Assembly (NCBI GenBank): GCA_017432445.1
Contig: JAFRJC010000160.1
Location: 1 to 52,242, forward strand
Origin: Eggerthellaceae bacterium
Lineage (GTDB): Bacteria > Actinomycetota > Coriobacteriia > Coriobacteriales > Eggerthellaceae
Direction: 5' to 3'
DNA length: 52,242 bases
Shown here: piece after piece, positions 24,906 to 32,474 of the stretch
Layout: each line of letters starts with the position of its first letter
Numbering within the stretch: the first letter of the stretch is position 1
Notes under the pieces: generated by a model
Seen by the model: only the letters and a program-made list of their open reading frames with translations
What the model was told of the DNA's origin: nothing
Databases searched by the model: none
Position numbers and translations under genes: made by a program

Positions 24906-25928
24906 ATGGACGAGCAAGTGCTTCTCGGCCACGGTAGTGGCGGCACCATGATGAAGCGGATCATCGAGGACGTGTTCTTCGAGGCATATGCGGGTGACGA
25001 GCTGCGCAGCGGCGATGACGCGGCCGTGCTGCCGCCGCTTCCCGCAAATGCGCGCCTGGCGTTTTCCACCGATAGCTTCGTCGTCTCTCCGCATTTCTTT
25101 CCCGGAGGGGATATAGGGCGCCTGGCAATTTGCGGCACGGTCAACGATGTGGCCACAAGCGGAGCGGTGCCCCTCTATCTCAGCTGCGGGTTCGTGCTGG
25201 AGGAAGGGTATCCCATAGCCGATTTACGCAAGATTTGCCAGAGCATGGCACGGGCCGCACGCGAAGCTGACGTTGTGCTCGTGACTGGCGATACCAAGGT
25301 GGTGAATCGGGGGCACGGCGACGGAGTGTTCATCAATACGAGCGGAGTGGGCTACATTCCAGAGGGTGTCGATCTTGGAGGCGCTCTGTGCAGGCCGGGC
25401 GATGCGGTGCTTGTGAGCGGTACGCTGGGAGACCATGGCATCACGATCATGAGTTGCAGGGAGTCGCTCTCCTTTAGCGCTGATGTGCGCTCCGATGCGG
25501 CGCCGCTGAACCACCTTATTGCCGATGTGCTGGCGGCAGCGCCTGACGTACGCTGTTTCCGCGATCCTACACGCGGTGGCTTGGCGTCAACGCTCAACGA
25601 GTTGGCTAGCCAGTCGGGTACGTCGTTCGAGGTGGACGAGGAAGCCATACCCGTGCGCGATGCCGTGCGCGGCGCCTGCGATATGTTGGGCTACGATCCG
25701 CTTCAGGTTGCCAACGAGGGCAAGATGGTATGCGTAGTAGCCGCCGACCAGGCTCAAAGCGCGCTCGACGCCATGCGCGCGAACTGCTATGGCGGCGATG
25801 CCGCCGTCATCGGCCGTGTTGCCGAGGCCGACGAGCGACGCGGCTCTGCCGTGTTTGTCCGCAACGCCTTCGGTGGACGGCGCGTGCTTGACATGCTTGT
25901 AGGAGAGCAGCTTCCCCGGATCTGCTAG
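24906..25928 (+). CDS. hypE: Hydrogenase maturation protein HypE
   Basis: Converts the carbamoyl group delivered by HypF into a thiocyanate on its own C-terminal Cys, making the CN ligands of the NiFe hydrogenase active site. The 340-residue protein has the PurM-like fold: 'LGHGSGGTMMKRII' opening, 'GDDAAV' and 'FSTDSFVVSPHFFPGGDIG' ATP-binding segments, 'GTVNDVATSGA' and 'VTGDTKVV'. The C-terminus is P-R-I-C, with the required terminal Cys. It follows nikR by 15 bases. Its partners hypF, hypC and hypD lie ten kb downstream in a separate operon; hypA, hypB and hydrogenase structural genes are not in the window. Confidence 0.96.
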   Translation: MDEQVLLGHGSGGTMMKRIIEDVFFEAYAGDELRSGDDAAVLPPLPANARLAFSTDSFVVSPHFFPGGDIGRLAICGTVNDVATSGAVPLYLSCGFVLEEGYPIADLRKICQSMARAAREADVVLVTGDTKVVNRGHGDGVFINTSGVGYIPEGVDLGGALCRPGDAVLVSGTLGDHGITIMSCRESLSFSADVRSDAAPLNHLIADVLAAAPDVRCFRDPTRGGLASTLNELASQSGTSFEVDEEAIPVRDAVRGACDMLGYDPLQVANEGKMVCVVAADQAQSALDAMRANCYGGDAAVIGRVAEADERRGSAVFVRNAFGGRRVLDMLVGEQLPRIC

Positions 25929-26122
25929 CATGACGCTCTCGGTGAGTTTCGGAAAATGAATCGGGGTTCGGCTGCGACCCGCTATCAGGTTGCCAGCTAA
26001 CTTTCGTGTGGGGTCGTTGTAGAAGCGGCGTGGGAATCGTGCGGAGCGCATCGGCTTCGCCTCATCTCGTATAGGATACGGGGAAGAGAAATCCAGCGAA
26101 AGCGCGAGCGTTAGGAGTGCGA

Positions 26123-27238
26123 ATGAGCGAAGCTGTCGAAGAACTGAAGGATGCGAAAGCAGAAGGACAAATCGAACCTGAGGTCGAACCTTCTGACGAA
26201 ACCGAATCTCCTGCCGAAACCGATGCAGATGATCAGCCCGTTCAAGCTGATGCTGAAACCGTTCCAGATGAACAATCTGTTCAGGCAGACGCTGAGACCG
26301 ATGCTGAAGCCGCCGATATGGGCGAAGCAGCCGACGAGGAAGCATCTGTCAAAGCCTCTGAAAAGAATCATGCTCCCGAGATGGATGAAGAAGGCAAAGA
26401 CGGCCCGAGCACAGCTGATTTCGTGATAGTCAGCATCTTTGCGGCCATTTTGGGCCTGCTGCTGTGCTTGCCTACGCTCCTTGGATCGTCGAGCGGTACG
26501 GGCTACGAATACGACACTTCCGGCGGCGTTGCCACCAGCATCAACGGCGTCGAAATCGGCGAGAACGACGTTACCAACTACATTAGCTCGTTCCGCATGG
26601 CGCAGGGGCTCGCAGACGATGACGCTTGGGGCCAGTGGCTCGTCGATAATGACTATACTCCTGAGCAGCTGCGCGCCAGCGTGATGGATTTCTTCACGAC
26701 GCGCGAACTGTTTGTGCAGGCTGCAAAGGAGCTCGACGTTGAGGTTTCCGAATCGGATGTCGATGCGCAATTGGCCAGCATAGCCGAGCAGGTTGGTGGA
26801 GAAGAAGCCTTGAGCGAGGCGCTTGAAATGCAGGGCACGAGCGTAGAGGAGTATCGGGAGACCATCTCCTTAGGCTTGCTGGAAGAAGCCCTCGTCGAGA
26901 AGGTCGGCTCGGATAGCGAAGCGGTTACCGATGAAGCCGTGCTCGAGATAATGAAGATGTACTTCCCCGACCAAGTGCCCGAAGATGCCGAATCGCTTGA
27001 GGGATTGGATGCTTCCATGGTGGACAGCGTGCGAACGTTGCTCAAGCAGCAAGCATTCTCAGATTGGTTTAACCAGTATCGCGAGAAGGCTGCCATCACG
27101 GTGAACGACATGCCGGAAGGCTTGCCTTACGCTATCGACCTTTCCGGCTACGAGAAAACTACGGAGGACCTGGCAGAGCCCGTGGAGTATCTCGAGCTTG
27201 AGGAAGAGTCGCAGAGCGGGGAAAGTGCCAAGCAATAA
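26123..27238 (+). CDS. Membrane-anchored SurA_N-type chaperone-like protein
   Basis: A 371-residue protein. A long acidic, Ala/Glu/Asp-rich cytoplasmic segment (1-100) is followed by one membrane helix (about 104-126, 'FVIVSIFAAILGLLLCLPTLLG'). The extracellular part starts 'VATSINGVEIGENDVTNYI', the characteristic opening of SurA/PrsA-type N-terminal domains, and continues with helices to about 330. No parvulin PPIase domain follows, so a holdase-like role for exported proteins is more likely than isomerase activity; this is inference. The start is ATG 26123, five bases after AGGAG. An arsR-type gene follows after 34 bases, so the two probably form an operon. In the 25929-26122 spacer only a TATAGGAT box was noted. 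Confidence 0.75.
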   Translation: MSEAVEELKDAKAEGQIEPEVEPSDETESPAETDADDQPVQADAETVPDEQSVQADAETDAEAADMGEAADEEASVKASEKNHAPEMDEEGKDGPSTADFVIVSIFAAILGLLLCLPTLLGSSSGTGYEYDTSGGVATSINGVEIGENDVTNYISSFRMAQGLADDDAWGQWLVDNDYTPEQLRASVMDFFTTRELFVQAAKELDVEVSESDVDAQLASIAEQVGGEEALSEALEMQGTSVEEYRETISLGLLEEALVEKVGSDSEAVTDEAVLEIMKMYFPDQVPEDAESLEGLDASMVDSVRTLLKQQAFSDWFNQYREKAAITVNDMPEGLPYAIDLSGYEKTTEDLAEPVEYLELEEESQSGESAKQ

Positions 27239-27272
27239 GCTTCGCCTGCAACCTGTGGATAGAGAGGACGAT

Positions 27273-27608
27273 ATGAGCAACGCGGATCATCACGATGAGA
27301 TGTTCGACGCTTTCGACGATGTCATGCCCGACGAGGAGATCCTCTACGATTTGGCTGACTTGTTCAAGGTGTTTTCGGATACCACCCGTATCAAGATTCT
27401 CTATTCGCTGATGAACGGGGAGCGCCGCGTGGCCGATATTGCCGATTCAATCGGCGCGACGCAAAGTGCCGTGTCTCATCAACTACGCATCTTGAAAGCG
27501 TCCCGTCTGGTGAAATTCCAGCGCGATGGGAAGAACGTCATGTACTCGCTTGCCGATGACCATGTGTATACGATGCTTGCACAGGGAATGAGCCATATTT
27601 GCGAATAG
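27273..27608 (+). CDS. ArsR/SmtB-family metal-responsive repressor
   Basis: A winged-helix repressor of 111 residues. The HTH is 'RVADIADSIGATQSAVSHQLRILKASRLV' (about 55-83), and the wing 'KFQRDGKNVMYSL' follows. The last helix carries the alpha-5 metal site of SmtB/CzrA-type zinc sensors: D-x-H then H-x-x-E in 'DDHVYTMLAQGMSHICE', with exact SmtB spacing (11 residues between the two His). No alpha-3N cysteine site is present. Zinc, cobalt or nickel sensing is therefore likely. The start is ATG 27273 with GAGAGG upstream. No metal transporter lies next to it; it follows the SurA_N-type gene and ends before a terminator. Confidence 0.88.
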   Translation: MSNADHHDEMFDAFDDVMPDEEILYDLADLFKVFSDTTRIKILYSLMNGERRVADIADSIGATQSAVSHQLRILKASRLVKFQRDGKNVMYSLADDHVYTMLAQGMSHICE

Positions 27609-27652
27609 CCTGACACGGCGCCTATTCTCTTGCCAGCCACCATAGACCAAAA

Positions 27653-27690
27653 CGAAGCCGGGTGACATCGCGCCCGGCTTCGCATTTTTA
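27653..27690 (+). terminator. Terminator after the SmtB-like gene
   Basis: CGAAGCCGGG and CCCGGCTTCG form a perfect 10-bp stem (27653-27662 and 27673-27682) followed by CATTTTTA. Confidence 0.85.
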
Positions 27691-27721
27691 GGAACGGCAA
27701 GAAGGGGACTGTCCCTTTGGT

Positions 27722-28630
27722 TTATTGTGCCATGGGTTGCGCTGGCTGGTTGAGCTCGAAGGGCATCGGGTCGTCTTTGCCACGCCACTGGGGAACATCG
27801 AATTGCCATGTCCAGTATCCGAGGGCACGTGCCACGAGCATCTCGACGAACACGCTGGCGACATTGCTCAAGAACAGAGAAACGGCCATGCAGATGATGC
27901 CCACGAATCCGGCTGAGCTTACAAACTGAACCAGGATGCGCGTCGCTTCGGCATCGCTCATGTACTCGAGCGATTCTGGCGTATATCCCGCGCTCATGAG
28001 GCCGGCGGCACCGGCGAACACGACCAGCATGATCAAGATGGTGATGATGATCGACAGGAGTATTCCCAAGATCAACCCCACGAGAAGGTTCATGCCGAAA
28101 ACGCGCATGATGCCGCCAGTATCGTGCCTGAACATCTTCCAGATCTTACCCAGCTGAAAGCCTGCCGAGAGGCGATCGTAGATAGTGACTCGCATGGATC
28201 CGATCCACGCCAGGATCGATACGAGCAGCACGGCTACGATTCCGACCAGGTACAGGATGCTTCCAATCGCAATAGACGCGTTAGCGCTTGCGGTTGCATC
28301 GTTGGCTATGCTTGCATACAAGCCAACTTGCTGCATTGAGCTTCCCACTCCCATGATGATGGCGGGAACAAGGGAGAAGACGAACGTGAGCAGCAGGATG
28401 AACCAACCGCGACGATACAGCTTGCCGTCCTCGTTGCCGAATATCTGGGAGGGCAGGGGTTCATGGACGCCCCAGGCGATTTCGCGTGCCCAGCCGTAGA
28501 GATAACCTAAGATGACGATTTGGCCGAAGATGGGGATGAGGCCGACGAGGGCAAGCAGGCACAGCTTGCCGAACCATCCATGGGAGTTTTTGATGTCGTT
28601 CCAGGAGGTCTGGAAATACTGTATGCGCAT
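27722..28630 (-). CDS. DUF4013-family membrane protein
   Basis: Integral membrane protein of 302 residues and unknown function. The N-terminus 'QYFQTSWNDIKNSHGWFGKLCLLALVGLIPIFGQIVILGYLYGW' is the DUF4013 pattern, with the W-x3-R loop and first helix. At least five further membrane helices follow (about 75-95, 125-150, 185-210, 245-270). The C-terminus is short and proline-rich ('DVPQWRGKDDPMPFELNQPAQPM'). AAAGGAG lies six bases before the ATG. It lies downstream of the rplJ-rplL terminator and is probably transcribed alone. A short palindrome AAGGGGACTGTCCCTT (27702-27717) lies just beyond its stop. Confidence 0.75.
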   Translation of the reverse strand: MRIQYFQTSWNDIKNSHGWFGKLCLLALVGLIPIFGQIVILGYLYGWAREIAWGVHEPLPSQIFGNEDGKLYRRGWFILLLTFVFSLVPAIIMGVGSSMQQVGLYASIANDATASANASIAIGSILYLVGIVAVLLVSILAWIGSMRVTIYDRLSAGFQLGKIWKMFRHDTGGIMRVFGMNLLVGLILGILLSIIITILIMLVVFAGAAGLMSAGYTPESLEYMSDAEATRILVQFVSSAGFVGIICMAVSLFLSNVASVFVEMLVARALGYWTWQFDVPQWRGKDDPMPFELNQPAQPMAQ

Positions 28631-28666
28631 AGCGGCTCCTTTCGATGCTTCGTACCACTATATATG

Positions 28667-28690
28667 AAAAGGGAGTGCCGGAGCACTCCC
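28667..28690 (-). terminator. Terminator of rplJ-rplL
   Basis: GGGAGTGC and GCACTCCC pair around a 4-base loop; the minus-strand tail is TTTTCATATA. It is placed 25 bases after the rplL stop. Confidence 0.8.
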
Positions 28691-28715
28691 TTTGAAGCGG
28701 TTTGCAACGAGCCTG

Positions 28716-29093
28716 TTACTTGATGGTGACAGCTCCGCCAGCTTCCTCGATCTTGGCCTTGATTTCCTCGGCCTTGTCCTTGGCGACGCCCTCCTGGATG
28801 GCCTTCGGAGCACCCTCGACGGTCTCCTTGGCTTCCTTCAGGCCCAGGCCGGTGATCTCGCGGACGACCTTGATGACGGCGATCTTGTTGTCGCCGAAGC
28901 CCTCGAGGATGACGTCAAACTCGGTCTTCTCCTCTTCCTCGGCAGCAGCAGCGCCAGGAGCGGCAACGGCCACGGCGGCCGGAGCGGCGGCGGAGACGCC
29001 AAACTCGTCCTCGATCATCTTTACGAGCTCGGAAGCCTCGAGCAGGGTCATTTCCTTCAGAGCCTCAATAATTTCGTCTTTGGTGGCAGCCAT
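28716..29093 (-). CDS. rplL: 50S ribosomal protein L7/L12
   Basis: Stalk protein that recruits translation GTPases to the ribosome, 125 residues. The N-terminal dimerisation domain is '[29 protein letters not shown]', a flexible Ala-rich hinge follows (about 35-52), and the C-terminal domain includes '[41 protein letters not shown]', the factor-binding surface. The start was set at ATG 29093, since AAAGG lies nine bases upstream; an ATG three codons earlier abuts that sequence directly. It follows rplJ; hairpins in the 93-base spacer (AGGCGGCC/GGCCGCCT, 29158-29177) may tune the L10:L12 ratio or be processing sites. Confidence 0.98.
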   Translation of the reverse strand: MAATKDEIIEALKEMTLLEASELVKMIEDEFGVSAAAPAAVAVAAPGAAAAEEEEKTEFDVILEGFGDNKIAVIKVVREITGLGLKEAKETVEGAPKAIQEGVAKDKAEEIKAKIEEAGGAVTIK

Positions 29094-29186
29094 TTTTGGC
29101 ATCCTTTCTGTTGTTGGCCGCGCTTATTAGCGCGCCGATTGGTTTCTTGTCTTGGTCAGGCGGCCCTTCGGCCGCCTATGCTGCGT

Positions 29187-29705
29187 TTAGGCAGCCTTCT
29201 GATCTGCGAGTTGCTGGAGAGCACGCGCAAGACCGCTGGGTACACCGTTGATGCACACGGCAAGGCCGCGGGCAACGCCGGAAATAGCGCCGGCGATCTG
29301 AGCCATGAGGACTTCCTTGGAAGGCAGGGACGCGATATCGGCGACCTGGTTGGCGCTGACGAACGAGTTGTCCATCATGCCGCCCTTGACCTCGAGCTTC
29401 TTGTTCTCCTTCGCGAACTCGGTCACAGCCTTGGCAGCTGCGGCCACGTCCCCGTTGCAGAATACGAAAGCAGAGGGACCCTCCAAGATGGAATCCATGT
29501 TGACCATGTCGAGTTCGGCCAGAGCCTTCTTCATGACGGTGTTCTTGTAGACCTTCATGACAGCACCAGCCTCGCGCACGGCGCGACGCAGGCCTTCGAC
29601 TTCCTTGACGGTCAGGCCGCAAGCGTCGACGACCCATACAGCCTTGACACCGTCCAGGTCAGCCTTGATGTTCTCCATCATCTCAATGTTGCGAGCGTTA
29701 GGCAT
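29187..29705 (-). CDS. rplJ: 50S ribosomal protein L10
   Basis: Base of the ribosomal stalk and anchor of the L7/L12 dimers, 172 residues. 'GVKAVWVVDACGLTVKEVEGLRRAVREAGAVMKVYKNTVMKKAL' is the conserved rRNA-binding region, 'EGPSAFVFCNGD' follows, and the C-terminal helix ('GLARALQQLADQKAA') binds L12. The start was set at ATG 29705 ('MPNARN'), with AAGGGGG about nine bases upstream. It is preceded by the L10 leader RNA (29761-29918), through which L10-L12 represses its own synthesis, and a good promoter at 29925-29953. Confidence 0.97.
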   Translation of the reverse strand: MPNARNIEMMENIKADLDGVKAVWVVDACGLTVKEVEGLRRAVREAGAVMKVYKNTVMKKALAELDMVNMDSILEGPSAFVFCNGDVAAAAKAVTEFAKENKKLEVKGGMMDNSFVSANQVADIASLPSKEVLMAQIAGAISGVARGLAVCINGVPSGLARALQQLADQKAA

Positions 29706-29760
29706 ATAGTTACACCCCCTTCTTTGCCAACTCGGGTTCCGCACCTCAGGCAGGATCGAG

Positions 29761-29918
29761 CTAGAAAGAAACGACCCCTGCCGTCCAAAGACAGCAGGGG
29801 TCGCATACGCTCATGTGTTGCAACCACCTCGGCGGGCCGCTTTCGCGATTAAACCCTTGCGGGTACCAGCTGTCTTCGGTAGCGGAACTGCTTACAGTTC
29901 ACACTGCTTTTCAGCAGC
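29761..29918 (-). ncRNA. Ribosomal protein L10 leader with terminator-like hairpin
   Basis: Read on the minus strand, the leader contains the known L10-leader elements 'CCGAAGACAGC', 'GGTACCCGCAAGGGTTTAA' and 'CCCGCCGAGGT' arranged around a kink-turn-like stem, as in actinobacterial leaders. A 12-bp GC-rich hairpin then follows (29772-29803, arms CGACCCCTGCCGTC-like with one bulge) and TTTCTTTCT. Binding of L10-L12 is expected to control whether this hairpin forms or whether the rplJ ribosome-binding site is accessible. The family assignment is from established knowledge; the mode is inferred. Confidence 0.85.
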
Positions 29919-29924
29919 CCGAAC

Positions 29925-29953
29925 ATACTACACGTTTTCCCTGCGTTTGGCAA
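29925..29953 (-). promoter_or_regulatory. Promoter of rplJ-rplL
   Basis: On the minus strand TTGCCA and TAGTAT are spaced by exactly 17 bases, with a predicted start near 29918. Confidence 0.75.
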
Positions 29954-30000
29954 CCATCTACGTTTTCTCCAAATGATCAGCCATCCTTGGGGTGATTGAT

Positions 30001-30081
30001 ATGGAGGTTTGCAACGTGGCGGCTCCCCTTGAAACGGGGGGCTTTTTCCCTGATAATGATGGGGTGCTTATGCTTGATTGA
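30001..30081 (+). CDS. Possible 26-codon ORF upstream of the coiled-coil gene
   Basis: ATG at 30001, with GGGGTG about eight bases upstream, opens a 26-codon frame (beginning MEVCNVAAPLETGGFF) that stops three bases before the next gene's ATG. It spans a terminator-like hairpin (GCTCCCC/GGGGGGC then TTTTT, 30022-30047) and also a promoter (30029-30057). It could be a leader ORF or chance; the evidence is weak. Confidence 0.25.
   Translation: MEVCNVAAPLETGGFFPDNDGVLMLD
30029..30057 (+). promoter_or_regulatory. Promoter of the coiled-coil gene
   Basis: TTGAAA and GATAAT are spaced by 17 bases. The -35 hexamer lies in the loop of a GC-rich hairpin followed by TTTTT, so the promoter and a terminator-like element overlap. 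Confidence 0.6.
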
Positions 30082-30083
30082 AG

Positions 30084-31079
30084 ATGCTGTACGAACGAAC
30101 GAGAATCCTGGAAGAGCAGCGACTGGTCATGGAAAACGATTTGAAAAATCTCGGCAGGATGGAGCTATTGCAGGTCCTGCTACGGGTAACCGAGAGCAAT
30201 GAAGCCCTGATGGCGGAAAATGCGGAGCTGAAGAGCGCTTCGTCTATGAAGATTTCGCGTTCAGCCAAAGTCGGTTCAATAGCTGAGGAAGCCTTGCGGG
30301 TCAACGGGTTCTTCGAGGCGGCGCAGCGTTCTGCCGACGACTATCTTCGTGAAATAATGAAGATTCGCGATGAAATGGTCGAGCGAAGCAAGGCTCAAGC
30401 GGCCGCGCAGGAGAGCCAGGGTGCTCTGGGTGCTTCCGAAGCAGACCAGCTGGAGCAATCGCAGCTGTTCGAGCGTATCCAGGATCAGGCGAAAACCTAT
30501 ATCCAAGACGTGCAGACTTACGCCAACAATGTCATGGCGCGAGCAGATGCGCAAGCTCGGGGCATCATCGACGACGCCCGCATGCGCTCGGACGAGATCA
30601 TCGCGCAGGCCAACGATCAGGCTCAGGCTATCATCGAAGAAGCCAAGACGCGCGTTTTCCTAGAAGAAACGCCCATCGACGAAGCTTTGGAGGGAAACGA
30701 GCTTTCGCAAGAGGTGGCAGCAATCGAGGGGCTGTCCGGAGAGAGCATCCCGATCGAAGAGCTATCCCAAGAGGACGTCCCGATTGAGGGGCCATATGTT
30801 GAGGAATCGGTGGCTGAAGAGCTTCCCGAAGACAATGTGTATGGCGAAGTGGCAATTCAGGACGAGGCTGTGGCTGAGGAGCCCGAGAGCGAAGATGTTC
30901 GGGCTGTGGAACAGCCACAAGACGAAATCTCCCAAAGCACGGCTCCCCTGGACATCGACGTTATCGTGTCTGATATTGCTGCGACCGCGTTTTCCGAAGG
31001 CGAGCTCGATCCTAACTCCACCGGAGCGCTCGTGCGGCGCGGAAGGCACGTCAAGCTTCCCGAGGGGACGGCGATGTAA
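30084..31079 (+). CDS. DivIVA-like coiled-coil protein with long acidic tail
   Basis: A soluble 331-residue protein. Residues 1-60 and 120-195 are coiled-coil ('EAAQRSADDYLREIMKIRDEMVERSKAQAAAQ', 'YANNVMARADAQARGIIDDARMRSDEIIAQANDQAQAIIEEAK'). The second region, with repeated 'A-x-A-x-x-I-I-x-x-A', resembles the C-terminal coils of DivIVA/Wag31 and of ATP synthase b-like proteins. A Glu/Pro/Val-rich disordered tail (about 195-300) precedes a basic end. A membrane-shape or cell-division scaffold role is inferred by analogy; no DivIVA N-terminal lipid-binding motif is evident. ATG 30084 lacks a clear ribosome-binding site. Its stop overlaps the next ATG (TAATG). Confidence 0.55.
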   Translation: MLYERTRILEEQRLVMENDLKNLGRMELLQVLLRVTESNEALMAENAELKSASSMKISRSAKVGSIAEEALRVNGFFEAAQRSADDYLREIMKIRDEMVERSKAQAAAQESQGALGASEADQLEQSQLFERIQDQAKTYIQDVQTYANNVMARADAQARGIIDDARMRSDEIIAQANDQAQAIIEEAKTRVFLEETPIDEALEGNELSQEVAAIEGLSGESIPIEELSQEDVPIEGPYVEESVAEELPEDNVYGEVAIQDEAVAEEPESEDVRAVEQPQDEISQSTAPLDIDVIVSDIAATAFSEGELDPNSTGALVRRGRHVKLPEGTAM

Positions 31080-31234
31080 TGCAGCCAGAACCGGCGCCCT
31101 ACACGTCTGAGCAGATCAAGAGAGAAATTGAGCGCGTGCGCCGCAACAGCGGCGACGTGGCGGTCGCGCTTATCGCAATAGCCGTTCTCGCCTGCCTTGC
31201 GGCGTTTGCCGCAAGCATGGGAATCCTAGGATAG
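31079..31234 (+). CDS. Small single-pass membrane protein
   Basis: A 51-residue ORF whose ATG overlaps the preceding stop codon (TAATG). It has a charged N-terminus ('MQPEPAPYTSEQIKREIERV') and one membrane helix (about 26-48, 'GDVAVALIAIAVLACLAAFA' and onward). It is translationally coupled to the coiled-coil protein and probably tethers or partners it. The TAG stop lies within the stem of the terminator hairpin at 31228-31252. There are no recognisable homologues from sequence alone, but the overlap and composition strongly suggest a real gene. Confidence 0.65.
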   Translation: MQPEPAPYTSEQIKREIERVRRNSGDVAVALIAIAVLACLAAFAASMGILG

Positions 31235-31260
31235 CGGTTTTGTCGCTATCCTGTTGTTTC
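31228..31260 (+). terminator. Terminator overlapping the small-protein stop codon
   Basis: AGGATAGCG and CGCTATCCT pair around GTTTTGT, then GTTGTTTC follows. The stop codon TAG of the 51-residue ORF is part of the left arm, so a terminating ribosome would cover the stem. Confidence 0.65.
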
Positions 31261-31289
31261 GATATATGTCTAACGAGAAGGAGCATGTT

Positions 31290-32447
31290 ATGAAGATTAC
31301 CGAAGACATCGTCTACATCGGCGTGAACGACCATGAGATCGACTTGTTCGAAGGCCAGTACGAGGTTCCCAACGGCATGGCTTACAACTCCTACGTCATC
31401 ATCGACGAGAAGGTGGCCGTGATGGACTCGGTCGGCGGTCAGTTCGGCAGCGAATGGCTGGGCAATCTGGCTGCAGCCCTTGACGGCCGCGCCCCCGATT
31501 ACCTGGTAGTACAGCATGTCGAGCCCGATCACTCGGCAAACGTCGAGCGTTTCATGGACAGCTATCCCGAAGCAGTTATCGTCGCCTCGGCAAAGGCATT
31601 CGACATGCTGCGCAACCTGTACGGCACCGATTATGCGGGGCGCAACCTCGTCGTCAAAGAGGGTGACGAGCTTTCGCTGGGCCGTCATGCCCTGAAGTTC
31701 ATTGCGGCGCCGATGGTCCACTGGCCCGAAGTCATCATGACCTACGATGCGCTCGACAAGGTCGTCTTCACGGCTGACGCGTTTGGCAAGTTTGGTGCGC
31801 TTGACGTCGAGGAAGACGACTGGGCCTGCGAGGCGCGCCGCTACTACTTCGGCATCGTCGGCAAGTTCGGCAAACAGGTCACCGCCGTGCTGAACAAGGT
31901 GGCGGCGTTGGAAGTTTCGGCCATCTGCCCTCTGCACGGCCCGATGCTCACCAGCGAACTCGATTACTATCTTGGCCTCTACAAGACCTGGGCCGCCTAT
32001 GAAGTCGAAAGTGAAGGGGTGGCCATCGCCTACTGCTCGGTTTATGGGAATACGAAGGAAGCAGCGCTGCTGCTTGCTGCAGAGCTCGAGCAAGCCGGAT
32101 GCCCAAAAGTTGCCGTGTCCGACCTTGCACGCGACGATATGGCCGAAGCGGTCGAAGACGCGTTCAGGTATGGCAGTCTGGTGCTCATCAGCACCACATA
32201 CAATGCCGACATGTTCCCCTTCATGAAGGTGTTCATCGACCATCTTGCAGACCATGCCTTCCAAAACCGTCGCGTTGCCTTCGTCGAGAACGGCAGCTGG
32301 GCGCCGAACGCCGCTAAGGTCATGAAGGCCAAAGTCGAGACGATGAAGAACATCGAGATCGTCGAGCCGACGGTTACGGTGAGGGGCGCGTTGGACGATG
32401 CTTCGCGCGCACAGATCAAAGAATTGACTGCTGCCCTCGTAGGCTAG
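31290..32447 (+). CDS. Flavodiiron protein (A-type flavoprotein)
   Basis: Reduces O2 to water, or NO to N2O, to protect an anaerobe. The 385-residue protein has a metallo-beta-lactamase-like diiron domain followed by a flavodoxin domain. The diiron ligands are complete: H76-x-E78-x-D80-H81 ('HVEPDH'), His in 'MVHWPEV', Asp in 'FTADAFG' and His in 'CPLHGP'. The FMN-binding loop of the flavodoxin domain is 'AYCSVYGNTKEAA'. No rubredoxin extension is present, so an external electron donor is required. The start at ATG 31290 has GAAGGAG seven bases upstream. The phosphoglucose isomerase gene follows after 27 bases. Confidence 0.93.
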   Translation: MKITEDIVYIGVNDHEIDLFEGQYEVPNGMAYNSYVIIDEKVAVMDSVGGQFGSEWLGNLAAALDGRAPDYLVVQHVEPDHSANVERFMDSYPEAVIVASAKAFDMLRNLYGTDYAGRNLVVKEGDELSLGRHALKFIAAPMVHWPEVIMTYDALDKVVFTADAFGKFGALDVEEDDWACEARRYYFGIVGKFGKQVTAVLNKVAALEVSAICPLHGPMLTSELDYYLGLYKTWAAYEVESEGVAIAYCSVYGNTKEAALLLAAELEQAGCPKVAVSDLARDDMAEAVEDAFRYGSLVLISTTYNADMFPFMKVFIDHLADHAFQNRRVAFVENGSWAPNAAKVMKAKVETMKNIEIVEPTVTVRGALDDASRAQIKELTAALVG

Positions 32448-32474
32448 CGGAAAGGATACGATCAGGGGGTTCAC

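Noticed and set aside
31170..32474. 434-codon minus-strand frame opposite the flavodiiron gene
   Set aside because: The plus-strand frame has all diiron ligands and a ribosome-binding site; the minus frame is a shadow.
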